Assembly: GCA_000146855.1 (NCBI GenBank)
Contig: GL405246.1
Coordinates: 1,456,440-1,520,439, forward strand
Reading direction: 5' to 3'
DNA length: 64,000 bases
DNA from: [Eubacterium] yurii subsp. margaretiae ATCC 43715
Lineage (GTDB): Bacteria; Bacillota; Clostridia; Peptostreptococcales; Filifactoraceae
The notes under the pieces are model-generated. The model was not told where the DNA came from and ran no database searches. It saw only the letters and a program-made list of their open reading frames with translations. A program made the translations under genes and the position numbers. The first letter of the stretch is position 1, and each line of letters starts with the position of its first letter. This document shows positions 56,001 through 64,000 of the stretch, one piece after another.

Positions 56001-56848
56001 AAGAGAAAATTTAGTTCTCTCAACTTCGTATAAATAGATGTGTTGTTATATCTATCTAAATCTTCAAAAACAACAATTTTTGTACCAGAGCTTCTTAGTA
56101 AATAAACTAATTCCTTTATGTCTCTATCTAACACCGATTCATCGTTCTTGTCATCATTTACATTTGCTTCTGCACCTTTGAATGTTATTTTAGAAATTCT
56201 AAATTTGTTATCTCTATAGAATATACACAAATAATAAAACATTGGTACAAACAACAATAGAGAACATAAAAGCATCAAAGATGTCCTATCGAATTTTTTA
56301 TGTAACTCATTAACTAAAGGTACAAAAGTATCTCTTGTTAACCAAAGAAGTATTGAACATATTATTGATAGAAACGCCAATGACTGTAAACATATACGAC
56401 ATATGCTTTTATTTGATTTAAAGCCATACTTGCTAAGTGGTATTTTCTTTGATTCTATCTGTGATAAAATTTGATTGATAAGTTGTCTTTCTACACGATT
56501 GTCGTCATCTATATCATCTGCTTTTTGTTTTTCATTACTGTTCTTATCATAATCACAATACGAATCCAAATTGGTAGACTTAGTCAAAGATACTTCTCTT
56601 AGACTATCATCATCTTTAATATTATTATTATATTTTCCCAAAGAAACGGTAATTACATTGCTTAATCCTTTTTGATGAACATAAGTGTTCCATACTGTAC
56701 TTTTCCCTGCACCATATATACCAGTAATAGCGATATTTTTTATATCGCTATTATCAAAAGCATAATCAAGTGCTTCCGTATATATTTGCTTATTTTCTTT
56801 CAGCACTTCCGGAGTAAGTGCGTTAAATTTATTTTTTTGCTCCTCCAT
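53081..56848 (-). CDS. YobI/KAP-like membrane P-loop NTPase, large
   Basis: Protein of 1255 residues. Walker A is GIYGAGKST (43-51) and Walker B KIVVFEDLDRYNN (from 257). Two hydrophobic segments (about 151-170 and 190-211) lie between them, the arrangement of KAP-type NTPases that hang from the membrane. The rest, to the C-terminus, is a long helical Leu/Asn/Asp-rich region that looks like repeats and may be a sensor. I recall the N-terminus as that of the YobI family. It follows the type III Res gene by four bases, as the last gene of the R-M operon. A defence or abortive-infection role is inferred. Confidence 0.75.
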   Translation of the reverse strand: MEEQKNKFNALTPEVLKENKQIYTEALDYAFDNSDIKNIAITGIYGAGKSTVWNTYVHQKGLSNVITVSLGKYNNNIKDDDSLREVSLTKSTNLDSYCDYDKNSNEKQKADDIDDDNRVERQLINQILSQIESKKIPLSKYGFKSNKSICRICLQSLAFLSIICSILLWLTRDTFVPLVNELHKKFDRTSLMLLCSLLLFVPMFYYLCIFYRDNKFRISKITFKGAEANVNDDKNDESVLDRDIKELVYLLRSSGTKIVVFEDLDRYNNTSIYTKLRELNFLLNHYVKISGDKKPVRFIYMLKDSLFFSKNRTKFFDFILPIVPIVDSKTSENELIELFKSVENAPDRSVLADISLYVDDMRLLKNIVNEYIVYSKIIPLGQIDLESDKLFALITLKNIFPNEFDLLQEDKGFIRTVFDKLESNKREIAQNLKKDLEKINENIKFINSRIENDKFEAMALIISADVRPYSNQFKTMPQFLKDWSQTPENSFNIKYPNGSQYFTYNEFIEKYVLTDDEKKSLVERLPEDFSLEMSKLNSDREKIQKQIKDIEMYSYKELISIMTTDQKDELFSIDDFDIVESHYFPLIRVLILDGLLDETYWYYKGNFNVDRSNTLKRNDTIYMKGLKEGKFLDIFLDVESPDEIISRLKLSDFNRFNILNKKVLKSCLEQKRTENVVAIADSVDTNANYKDLLKILDEFDFDIVKSYSNILLENNVDRLVNTLDCCEDENIETFKNILASVVTNKTITLDNLFVFKEYIEQNENIISLIPEGQFDFFINNIDSAGIKFEDVSEANCDKVRLVAVEQIQAYKLNVRNLIFIAEAILEKTINYGSLFNEIYKSLQLSSSKKYVEDNFLSIVSNYINENKSEKNYTNNEDILLKILNSNISDEHKFKYVEKNETVISKLTDLQDSSVTTKILDCLLRKNKIKFCSDNLDAYLNMVEEYSNDFIEYLGNNLDETNYEDILRNNVSICNTFINSPLVSDKIFTFLINFADESISNIDHNLTQNRVNTLVHHRLIEVTEKNIEALWNKSYYAELTLLANSDEEVEDIVINTLLKYELSDDLIYSLVNSGISDENALNLINSIKDTVLVERINLTKKSIIEAIIKGDLSSVNIDYICKSFKMFELKDEFIESLDDEDKLEELENENLNEDFMKYVLNSSNIKIDTKVSLIETKINNRSDINTLKQYISSVLEISDLSSVWDRRQPLLDNEYKERVGQSLINSGYVRPRKDKDGQRIMITKRLRNTTIDTHLL

Positions 56849-56851
56849 AAA

Positions 56852-59461
56852 TTACACCGTCTCCATCCATTTGTTAATTACTTTCTCAAATTCCCCCATC
56901 CTATTATCTTTGTTGAAGAATGGGAATCCGATTATTCTGTAACCATCTGCAAATAACCCTGTAACTGAATGCTCTTTTTCAATCTGCATTGAAAATGCTT
57001 CTTTCCAAGCATCATGATCCAGAAGTTGATTGCCTTTAGGTTCAACATATCCTTGATAAGTGAGACTACCTTCACTTCTTTGCTTTCTTACAAACAGCAA
57101 AAAGTCAGGTTCAAATCGCTCTCCAGCTTCAAAAGAATATATTGCCAATTCAGGAATTCTTTCATTCCTAACAACATAGTATTCCAAATTCTTCTCCTTT
57201 AATTTTGGTTCTATGTGTGTTTTAAAATACTTTACAAAAAGCTTTTCTTCGCTCGTTCCGTAGTTGTCATTAAATACATACCAGCTCTCATTTGTTAAGT
57301 CTAATCTATATTCTTCATTTGAGCAATTATTTTGAGAATTTCCTTTTCCACCATTTCCTTCAATTGACCCTAAGCTGATTTTCTTGTCTTTCAAAATCAC
57401 TTTAAGCTGCTTAGGTTCAAATTCTTTAGAGCCTACATATTCAGGCTTGATAGCCATAGCATGCGATGCAACTTTTACTAAAGCGTGCTTCATAGCTGAA
57501 AATAAAATCTTTCCATTAACTTCATCCTGAGAATATGTTATTTCCACATTAGAGTTTCCGAGAAACTCATCTGAAGTTAAAAATTCCCTCATTGATTTTA
57601 GAGATGGATATTTCTCTTTAAGTATGTCAAAACGAAGCTCCTCAAAGCATTCTATAGCCCCGAGCAAAATATTGTAATCTATATCCTTGAATTTAACACT
57701 CTTCAGATTTGTCTTAATGGTACTTGTGTTTGCAGTATCATCGCCTATAAGATTTACAATATTTCCTTTGCCGGAAAGGGCTGTATAGTAATATGTTTTT
57801 GTCTTCATACTCGGTTCAAGGGAATGTACTTCATCTCGTCCCTTCAGCAATCTCTTATTAGAAAACACATAGCTCTTATTATAAAAATCACTCTCCTTAA
57901 ACTCATCTTTAAGAATATATTCCAAAATTATTGGATTAGGTGCCTGCAATCCTGTTTCTATTAGAGCATTCTTCAATTCTGATATATATCTTGAGTCATT
58001 TTTACTGTGAAAGTACATTGTCTCCAAAATACGATTAGGATTCGATATATCGCCATCAAATTTTCTTTTAAATTTAAGTTCTTCATCATCTACAGCAAAT
58101 GGACAATACCTCGCACCTCTTCCAATAAGCTGTGCTTCTTCGATTGTATACTTTCCTATCTTTCCACCTGATTTACTTTGTCTTGTATCATATAGACGGA
58201 CTATATCAAAGAGATTAAGTACATCCCAACCTTCATTTAGCATATCTACTGCAAAGATAAGTCTAATTGGATTATCAAGGTCTTCTAAGGAATTAACTAA
58301 TAACTGATTTTCCTTGTTATTATCCGAAGAACTATTCATTATTATTGAAGTATCTTTGGTAAAAGATGTTTTGATTGACTGCTCCAAAAGCTCAAGAGTA
58401 TCATCCTTTTCCTTGAAATAATTTATCGCTTCCGTCAATTTTTCTATTCCAACTAATTTCAAGTTCTGAAGCTCATAGCTCGTCAATTCCTTTAATTTCT
58501 TATAAAATTCATCATAGAAACTCTTTGACTTCTCTTTTTTTTGTGATTTAAGCATAACCACAGGCTTAATATTGAGTTTTAAGTCAGCAAACAAAAACCT
58601 CCTATACTCACTCATTACGAGAGCCATAAGCGTTCTTGTCCATAAATCGGTATTCGTTGCGAAATTCTGAAAGTCTTTTGTATATCCACTTTCCCTAAAA
58701 GAAATAAGAGGATAGTTGAAGATGATTTTATCCTTATACTTTTGTAATACATTTAAATCTTTTAAATCACAAGTAGCAGTAAATTCAAGCATAATGCTAT
58801 CCATATTTCGTGACATAGCATTTGTAACAGAGTATTCCCAGCTTTTAGCAGCTTCTTCTTCGTCTTTAGTAGGTTTCTTAGTTAGTGAATTGATATGATG
58901 GCTTTCATCAGAAATAAAAACCACTTTATTATTCTCAAAGTCATCATAAGTCAGCGAATTTTCCTTCGCTTCAAATAAATCCATATGAAGTTTTTGCGTA
59001 GTAGTAAACAATATTTCGATGTCGTCATCTAAAACATTACCACTAAAGTTTTCAACCCTTTTTATCTTGACCTTTTCCCCTAAGTACTCTACAACATCAT
59101 TGAATAGATACTTATTTGAAATCGGATTAATAAAATTATCAATCGTTTTTTCAAGAACATTGGTCTGATTTACGAAAAATAAAAACTTTCTATACCCTTT
59201 TGTATATAAGTACAATATCAGACCTGCCATAATGACAGTTTTACCGCTGCCTGTCGCCATATGGAAAAGAGTATGGACTTGCTTATTTTTTCTTAATTCA
59301 TCATTGTCAAAATATAAGGCAAAGTTTGTAAAAGCATCAATTTGATACTCTCTTAGAGAGATTTTCTTTGAAAGTCCACTTTTAATAATTTCAGGGAAAT
59401 CAATGCTCGTACCAAATTCTTTTGCGGCATCTAATTTTTCGTATAAAAACTGTTCCGACAT
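56852..59461 (-). CDS. Type III restriction enzyme, Res subunit
   Basis: ATP-dependent helicase-nuclease of 869 residues. Helicase motifs: FHMATGSGKTVIMAG, VFISDESHHI, DMLNEGWDV and IGRGARYCPF. The C-terminal nuclease site reads FEPDFLLFV followed by GYVEPKG (PD...ExK). It needs the Mod subunit for recognition. The ATG at 59461 (MSEQFLYEK) is chosen because GGAGG lies 6 bases before it; its A falls two bases past the Mod stop (TAATATG). A frame 48 bases longer exists but is unlikely. Confidence 0.93.
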   Translation of the reverse strand: MSEQFLYEKLDAAKEFGTSIDFPEIIKSGLSKKISLREYQIDAFTNFALYFDNDELRKNKQVHTLFHMATGSGKTVIMAGLILYLYTKGYRKFLFFVNQTNVLEKTIDNFINPISNKYLFNDVVEYLGEKVKIKRVENFSGNVLDDDIEILFTTTQKLHMDLFEAKENSLTYDDFENNKVVFISDESHHINSLTKKPTKDEEEAAKSWEYSVTNAMSRNMDSIMLEFTATCDLKDLNVLQKYKDKIIFNYPLISFRESGYTKDFQNFATNTDLWTRTLMALVMSEYRRFLFADLKLNIKPVVMLKSQKKEKSKSFYDEFYKKLKELTSYELQNLKLVGIEKLTEAINYFKEKDDTLELLEQSIKTSFTKDTSIIMNSSSDNNKENQLLVNSLEDLDNPIRLIFAVDMLNEGWDVLNLFDIVRLYDTRQSKSGGKIGKYTIEEAQLIGRGARYCPFAVDDEELKFKRKFDGDISNPNRILETMYFHSKNDSRYISELKNALIETGLQAPNPIILEYILKDEFKESDFYNKSYVFSNKRLLKGRDEVHSLEPSMKTKTYYYTALSGKGNIVNLIGDDTANTSTIKTNLKSVKFKDIDYNILLGAIECFEELRFDILKEKYPSLKSMREFLTSDEFLGNSNVEITYSQDEVNGKILFSAMKHALVKVASHAMAIKPEYVGSKEFEPKQLKVILKDKKISLGSIEGNGGKGNSQNNCSNEEYRLDLTNESWYVFNDNYGTSEEKLFVKYFKTHIEPKLKEKNLEYYVVRNERIPELAIYSFEAGERFEPDFLLFVRKQRSEGSLTYQGYVEPKGNQLLDHDAWKEAFSMQIEKEHSVTGLFADGYRIIGFPFFNKDNRMGEFEKVINKWMETV

Positions 59462-59462
59462 A

Positions 59463-61418
59463 TTAGACCTCCGCATAGAAAGATTTTGTGAATGCCTTGT
59501 CCGACTCACTTATAGCATAGCTTTCATCATCCATATCCGAGTAATTTACATAGAGTTTGTTCTTATCGACTAAGCTGATAAGAGCTTTTTTCTTCTCTTC
59601 CAATTTCAATGAATTAAATTCTTCATCAGCTTTCTCTAACTCTTCCCTTGTGATATATGGAATAATACGCTCATCAACATATATTTCTTTCTTTATTTTA
59701 GAGATTGTTTCTTCTGAAGCTGCTTGAATTTTTTCAATAAGAGTGCTTGCGTTTTCAAGAAGCTCGCAATAGATAAATGAGCCACCACCTTGCCAATCGG
59801 CAGATTTTGATATACCTCCTTGTTCTCCATCTATCACTTTTTTCATTCTTTCAACAGTAATATTCTGGATATAGTCCATTTGCTCAACACCTATATATCT
59901 ACGACCCATTTTATGAGCAACTGCACAGGTTGTGCCAGAGCCAAGATGAAAGTCAAGGACAATATCATTTTTATCTGCTGCTAATGATATTAATTCTCTT
60001 ATCAAAAACTCAGGTTTAGTATAATCAAAAATATTTTTTATCCCCAGAAGTTCGGCATGTTTAGTTGCATTGTCATTTGAATATATATTATTTGTTAACT
60101 CAATTGTTGATAACGGTTTCGTTCTATCAATATTGACAATTGTATACTCTCCATTATTATCAACTATTTTAACTTTTTGATATGTCTTAGTGTAAATTCT
60201 TGGTCTATCTTTTCCCTCCTTGAGAACAATAAAGCCATTAGCAAGACCAAAATTAAATAGATTTTCACTCCATCTCCAAGCCCAATCAGCTCTCCTATGC
60301 TCGCCATTTTGCCTTTTTTGATACATGTTATAATCTCCTCCAGGATATAATGTTTTACCTTCAAGTTCTATAGGGTAATCCAATGATTTACTATATTGCA
60401 AGCTGTCATAATCAAGTGTTTGATTTAGCTTATAGTATCCTCTCTCAGCAAAATATTTGTCCTTTTGATTAAATTTATCATCGTCGTGCTTAGGAGCATA
60501 TATTTTTACATTATGTTTATTTTTAGCACACATTAGAACATAGTCGTGATTATTTGCTATTACCGATGAAGATTTTCCACCTCTTTTGGTAACTCTAGGA
60601 AATTCTGCAACAAAATTATTTATTCCAAATATCTCATCCATTAGTACTTTAGCATAAGCTTGTTCATTATCATCACATTGAACAAAGATAACTCCAGTTT
60701 CTCTTAATAACCTTTTTGCAAGTTCAAGCCTATTTTTCATAAATGTAAGCCAGCCCGAATGATTAAACGCATCATTATAATTAAAGCTGTCTGAACCCGT
60801 ATTGTAAGGTGGATCAATATAAATGCACTTAACTTTGCCCTCATATCGTTTTAGTAAGCTCGAAAGTGCAATCAAGTTATTCCCTTTGATAATTAAATTA
60901 TCATTCTCATCAAAAGTAACATTGTCTTCGACTCCATCTTTTGTATATCTCTTTGCGTTCGTAAAAACTTTCGGAGCAAGCATTTTGCTAATTTCATCGC
61001 TTGCTATAGTCTCATTGTAGAAAATCTCTTTACGCTTCTGATCCTCCTTATCCTGACCACCTTCAAGGACACAATCTTTATATGGAAAGTCTAATACAAC
61101 ATCATTCGACTTTGAGATGAAGTCTCCGCCATTGGTTAATCCGATTTTATTTGTATATCTCGTATATGAATCTGGCAAGAATTCCTTAGACTCAATAAAC
61201 CAAGCAAAACCTTGTTTATCGAAAATAAGTGTTCCATTTACATCCTCAAAAAATCTTTCTTTAATTTTTTCATTTGATAAAAGCAAATGCAACAATTCTT
61301 TATCCATTGTCATTACATCGCTATAAACTATCGCCTTGAGCAATTTACCATCATCAGAAATATACTTTGAATTTGTCTTTAATACTTCCTCGACTATTTC
61401 AAAAATGTTCTTATTCAT
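59463..61418 (-). CDS. Type III DNA methyltransferase, Mod subunit
   Basis: Adenine-specific methyltransferase of 651 residues, beta class. Catalytic motif IV is CIYIDPPYNTGSDSF (Asp202-Tyr205) and the SAM-binding motif I is VLDFHLGSGTTCAVAHKMGRRYIGVE near the C-terminal side, in beta-class order. The target recognition domain lies between them (about 215-460) and sets the specificity. It starts directly after the Xre regulator stop (TAAATG). It should methylate host DNA and guide Res. Confidence 0.94.
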   Translation of the reverse strand: MNKNIFEIVEEVLKTNSKYISDDGKLLKAIVYSDVMTMDKELLHLLLSNEKIKERFFEDVNGTLIFDKQGFAWFIESKEFLPDSYTRYTNKIGLTNGGDFISKSNDVVLDFPYKDCVLEGGQDKEDQKRKEIFYNETIASDEISKMLAPKVFTNAKRYTKDGVEDNVTFDENDNLIIKGNNLIALSSLLKRYEGKVKCIYIDPPYNTGSDSFNYNDAFNHSGWLTFMKNRLELAKRLLRETGVIFVQCDDNEQAYAKVLMDEIFGINNFVAEFPRVTKRGGKSSSVIANNHDYVLMCAKNKHNVKIYAPKHDDDKFNQKDKYFAERGYYKLNQTLDYDSLQYSKSLDYPIELEGKTLYPGGDYNMYQKRQNGEHRRADWAWRWSENLFNFGLANGFIVLKEGKDRPRIYTKTYQKVKIVDNNGEYTIVNIDRTKPLSTIELTNNIYSNDNATKHAELLGIKNIFDYTKPEFLIRELISLAADKNDIVLDFHLGSGTTCAVAHKMGRRYIGVEQMDYIQNITVERMKKVIDGEQGGISKSADWQGGGSFIYCELLENASTLIEKIQAASEETISKIKKEIYVDERIIPYITREELEKADEEFNSLKLEEKKKALISLVDKNKLYVNYSDMDDESYAISESDKAFTKSFYAEV

Positions 61419-61637
61419 TTATTTATCCTCCAAGATATTTTTTTCAATACAGATTAAATCCCCAATATCTGTTCCAAGTTCTTCGCAAATTTTTCCGATA
61501 ATCGTAAGCGATACAGCATCTCCTCTAACCATTTTTGAAATTGTAGTAGGTGATACCCCTGTTTTATCAATCAGGTCTTTTTTCTTCATATTCTTATCTA
61601 TTAGAGTCTTCCAAAGTCCATTGTAGTTGAATTCCAT
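61419..61637 (-). CDS. Xre-family regulator of the R-M operon
   Basis: Small Cro/CI-type protein of 72 residues with a helix-turn-helix (KKDLIDKTGVSPTTISKMVRGD). It is the first gene of the operon with Mod, Res and the YobI-type NTPase. Small regulators in this place often act as controller proteins that delay nuclease expression. A 9-bp inverted repeat sits just downstream of the -10 box, which fits autoregulation. Confidence 0.9.
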   Translation of the reverse strand: MEFNYNGLWKTLIDKNMKKKDLIDKTGVSPTTISKMVRGDAVSLTIIGKICEELGTDIGDLICIEKNILEDK

Positions 61638-61658
61638 TTTTCTTTCGCCTCACTCCAT

Positions 61659-61687
61659 AATATGGATTTTTCATCCATATTATTATA
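61659..61687 (-). promoter_or_regulatory. R-M operon promoter with inverted repeat operator
   Basis: Read on the minus strand, TATAAT is at 61682-61687. Immediately after it come perfect 9-bp arms (aatatggat 61659-61667, atccatatt 61673-61681) with a 5-base loop. The site covers the start point and would block transcription when bound. Confidence 0.75.
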
Positions 61688-61709
61688 GCACATATTTTTT
61701 TATATTTCC

Positions 61710-61745
61710 ACAAAAAGAAGCCGGTGCAGTCCGAAGACCACACCG
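61710..61745 (-). terminator. Terminator of the SSB-like gene
   Basis: A 10-bp stem (61722-61731 with 61736-61745, two G-U pairs) is closed by a UUCG loop on the minus strand and followed by ctttttg. It lies just past the stop and insulates the R-M promoter. Confidence 0.88.
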
Positions 61746-61753
61746 ACAATTCC

Positions 61754-62413
61754 TTATCTTTCTGCTTCTTTGGAAGCTTCTTTTTTCTCAGCAGGCTTTT
61801 CTTTATCTTCAGCTTTATATTTCTTTATTGCTCCAAGAACAGACTCTTTCTTTTCTTCTTGATTCTTCATTTGCTCTTTGGCTTTAAGAAGCTTAGAAGA
61901 AAGTATCCTCACATTGCTATACACCTTTCCATTTTCATCAATAGATTTTCTTTCCTGTCCGAATAACTTTACAAAGTCTCCTTTCTTAAAGTCTTTTGGA
62001 ATATCTCCCTTATCACCATAAGCAGAACAATTGGTATAAGTTTTGTTTCCCTTATCATCTTTTGATACAACAGAGAAATTCACTACCTTAAACGTTTCAC
62101 CATTCATGTTTTTGTTTTCTACCACATCTACTTCTCCGACTACATTACCTACAATATTTACCAAGTCATCATTTTCTTTTTCAACAACATCATTATCTTT
62201 AATAGCTCCATTTTCTTTAAGTTCGTCAATCATATAGTCAAACTCATCATTTAATAGACTCATATTGTCATTTTTCATATAATCTTTATATAGCCTATCC
62301 AAGGCTTTCATATCATTTATTCCTTTTTCAAAGCTTATAAATGCCTTTGTAAAGTTCTCATTATTTTCTTCAGACATTTTTTCCAACATATTTCTCATTT
62401 GTCTGTAATTCAC
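61754..62413 (-). CDS. SSB-like OB-fold protein of the mobile element
   Basis: Protein of 219 residues. Residues 1-80 are helical and acidic. Residues about 85-175 form an OB-fold like single-strand binding proteins (VNIVGNVVGEVDV, FKVVNFSVVSKDD, GDFVKLFGQERKS). The C-terminal 45 residues are a charged tail that includes KKESVLGAIKKYK. The GTG start has GGAGG before it. It is encoded next to a large helicase, as in integrative conjugative elements, and probably protects single-stranded transfer DNA. Confidence 0.75.
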   Translation of the reverse strand: MNYRQMRNMLEKMSEENNENFTKAFISFEKGINDMKALDRLYKDYMKNDNMSLLNDEFDYMIDELKENGAIKDNDVVEKENDDLVNIVGNVVGEVDVVENKNMNGETFKVVNFSVVSKDDKGNKTYTNCSAYGDKGDIPKDFKKGDFVKLFGQERKSIDENGKVYSNVRILSSKLLKAKEQMKNQEEKKESVLGAIKKYKAEDKEKPAEKKEASKEAER

Positions 62414-62441
62414 AATACACCTCCATGTTTTTTGTGCAATT

Positions 62442-62465
62442 TAAAAAGGAGCTTGTTATAGCCCC
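62442..62465 (-). terminator. Terminator between helicase and SSB-like genes
   Basis: Stem AAGGGGC / GCTCCTT on the minus strand, with one G-U pair, is followed by a T-run. It lies directly past the helicase stop. Confidence 0.65.
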
Positions 62466-64000
62466 TTATCTTTCAACATATTCCTTTAATTTACTTTCTT
62501 TTGATTCATTTTCTTTTTCTTCTTCCTGAAACGACTTGATTTGTCCCAAAATAGACTTTTTTTCATCTGTTTTAGTGTGAAAATTATCTTCCACATCATA
62601 GGTAGATTCAAAGTAATCACTATCTCTAATATCATTGTCGTATCTGTCAGCTATTCCGTCATTATCCATATCCTTTGCCAAAGGATCATAGATATTTCCC
62701 TCATCGTCCATTTCAAGTCCCAGTGAGTTTTTCAAATCTATAGGATTAACAGTTACAAAGTCGCTAAATTCTACATATTCCATATCTTTTCTTAAAAATT
62801 CAAGTGCTTTTTCCTCACTCCCAAATTCTTTTATATAATCAGTATTTGTAACAACTTGACCATTGATATACTGAGTGGAAGTAAGCTCTTCTAAGTTAAT
62901 CTCATATTGAATTTCATATTTTTCATTAGGTGTCATAGTATAAGCTATTCCAATGTGCGAAAGATTAGGAAATATCTTATCGAATTTTTCATAGCTATAG
63001 CTATCATCCTCATATTCTCTCTTACAAAAATCAACTATGGCTTTTTTTACATCTTCTATAAGCGGATTGTCATTTTTCTTTTCTTCCACCTCACCCATAT
63101 CAAGAAGTTTATTTAATTCTGCAAGTCTTAGAACCTTTGTCTTTAATTCTTCTGCCTTTTCAAAAGACTTTTTTAGTTCTTCTTTTGCATTTTCAAGTTG
63201 CTCCTTTGAACTGATAAGTTTTTCTTCAAGCCTCTTTAACTTTTCAGGCATCCTATCAATAACATTATCAAGTCTTATAATATTTCCGTCGGCACTTTTT
63301 CCAAACTCTCCTTTATGTTTAGTCGCACCATTTAGACTGAATATATGTTGATTTATAAACATATCATAGCTTACCTCCAAGTCCATATTCCTGTATTTGC
63401 CTATAAGCTTACTTTCATCAATTTTTACCGACTTTATAGCATCAAGTAACCTTTCACCTGCCAATTTCTTATCTATGATTTTTTCTTCACTTATAGTCAT
63501 TGAAGTAAACTTCTCTTCTCCTATTCCTTGCGGTTCAACATTTTTCATATCTACCTTTACCGACTCGATCAATTTTTCCGTTCTTACTATTTCTTGAGGA
63601 TAATCCTTTGCTACCTTATCTTCAAGCTTATATCTATTGGATTTAAAATTCGACTCAAGCATCTTAAGTTTTGTAACTTCATTATCTAAGTCCATCTTCT
63701 CCTTGATTCTCTTATCTCCTGTAGCAAGAGCCTTTATCTCAGCATAGTTCAAACTACTTTCATCAATATCTTCAGCTACTCTTACAGATGTTTTACTTGT
63801 CATAATTTGTGAAATAAATTTTTGCTTATTCTCTATAGTCTGCCATAAATAAGCATCAAAGGTGTTTTCAGTGACATAACGATAGATATTGACTTCCTCA
63901 TTCTCATTACCTTGACGGATAATTCTCCCAGAGCGTTGCTCCAAATCAGCCGGTCTCCATGGTACATCAAGATCATGTAATGCAATTAACTTATTTTGAA
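62466..64000 (-). CDS. SNF2-type helicase of an integrative element (C-terminal part)
   Basis: Partial: the frame stays open to the window edge, and translation of the last bases gives HDLDVPWRPADLEQRSGRII, the SNF2 motif VI. The missing N-terminal part therefore lies beyond the window. Downstream of the helicase core are a long coiled coil (about 130-290 of the visible part), a mixed domain, and one thrombospondin type 3-like motif (DMDNDGIADRYDND). A charged tail follows, with KKSILGQIKSFQ. Such very large SNF2 helicase proteins are common in integrative conjugative elements. The role in transfer or anti-restriction is not shown here. Confidence 0.85.
   Translation of the reverse strand, partial: QNKLIALHDLDVPWRPADLEQRSGRIIRQGNENEEVNIYRYVTENTFDAYLWQTIENKQKFISQIMTSKTSVRVAEDIDESSLNYAEIKALATGDKRIKEKMDLDNEVTKLKMLESNFKSNRYKLEDKVAKDYPQEIVRTEKLIESVKVDMKNVEPQGIGEEKFTSMTISEEKIIDKKLAGERLLDAIKSVKIDESKLIGKYRNMDLEVSYDMFINQHIFSLNGATKHKGEFGKSADGNIIRLDNVIDRMPEKLKRLEEKLISSKEQLENAKEELKKSFEKAEELKTKVLRLAELNKLLDMGEVEEKKNDNPLIEDVKKAIVDFCKREYEDDSYSYEKFDKIFPNLSHIGIAYTMTPNEKYEIQYEINLEELTSTQYINGQVVTNTDYIKEFGSEEKALEFLRKDMEYVEFSDFVTVNPIDLKNSLGLEMDDEGNIYDPLAKDMDNDGIADRYDNDIRDSDYFESTYDVEDNFHTKTDEKKSILGQIKSFQEEEKENESKESKLKEYVER

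Noticed and set aside
59462..59509. Longer Res start overlapping Mod by 47 bases
   Set aside because: GGAGG is correctly placed only for the ATG at 59461, and the extra N-terminal residues look like the Mod gene read in another frame.
60164..60364. Small 66-residue gene inside the Mod gene
   Set aside because: It lies in another frame of a conserved coding region and has no ribosome site of its own; it is a shadow frame.
1..64000. CRISPR array
   Set aside because: No run of regularly spaced identical repeats was seen anywhere in the window.

Overview
This is a low-GC, AT-rich bacterial chromosome segment, most consistent with an anaerobic member of the Clostridia. Supporting signs are a SAM-I riboswitch ahead of metK, a Cys-specific T-box ahead of cysK-cysE, a rubrerythrin, a glycyl radical enzyme with its activase, an ECF module fused to truA, and a selenocysteine tRNA. 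The species cannot be named from the sequence alone.

Positions 1-42.9 kb are chromosomal core. In order they hold: an ABC-F ATPase, murD and metK with its riboswitch; the ecfA1-ecfA2-ecfT-truA operon; the T-box-controlled cysK-cysE pair and a thioesterase; a nucleoside-type ABC transporter (two permeases, one double ATPase, no binding protein) beside a YjjW/YjjI glycyl radical pair; a FAD oxidoreductase; nagB divergent from a Cys-rich DUF2325 gene with a Fur-like operator; rubrerythrin; an HD phosphohydrolase; a small P-loop protein; a long FtsA/PilM-like ATPase; RNase H; a secreted calcium-repeat protein with a membrane partner; selC (tRNA-Sec); ung, a TldD-like protein, ruvC, a DEAD-box helicase, a CobQ-like protein whose glutaminase site is lost, and a NamZ-family muramidase; then a glutathione peroxidase homologue, a thioredoxin reductase-like protein and a very large SARP/TPR regulator.

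From 42.9 kb the window is accessory. An IS30-family element (42915-44018) fills the gap between the regulator and a five-gene transporter cassette: two half-transporter ABC proteins, a double ECF ATPase, EcfT and an S component. A TetR gene follows, and near-identical palindromes lie at its own promoter and at the transporter promoter. Next come a leader with oriT-like hairpins, mobC and a MobA-type relaxase. A minus-strand defence operon follows (Xre regulator, type III Mod, type III Res, YobI/KAP-like membrane P-loop NTPase), with an autoregulatory-looking inverted repeat at its promoter. The right edge holds an SSB-like protein and the C-terminal part of a large SNF2-type helicase, both typical of integrative conjugative elements. 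These two end in a similar short basic tail.

The most promising candidates for something new are the R-M plus YobI-type NTPase operon, the Cys-rich Fur-box DUF2325 protein, the glutaminase-dead CobQ, the YjjI/YjjW-nucleoside transporter pairing, and the shared C-terminal tail of the two element proteins. All function calls come from reading motifs by eye; no database search was run.
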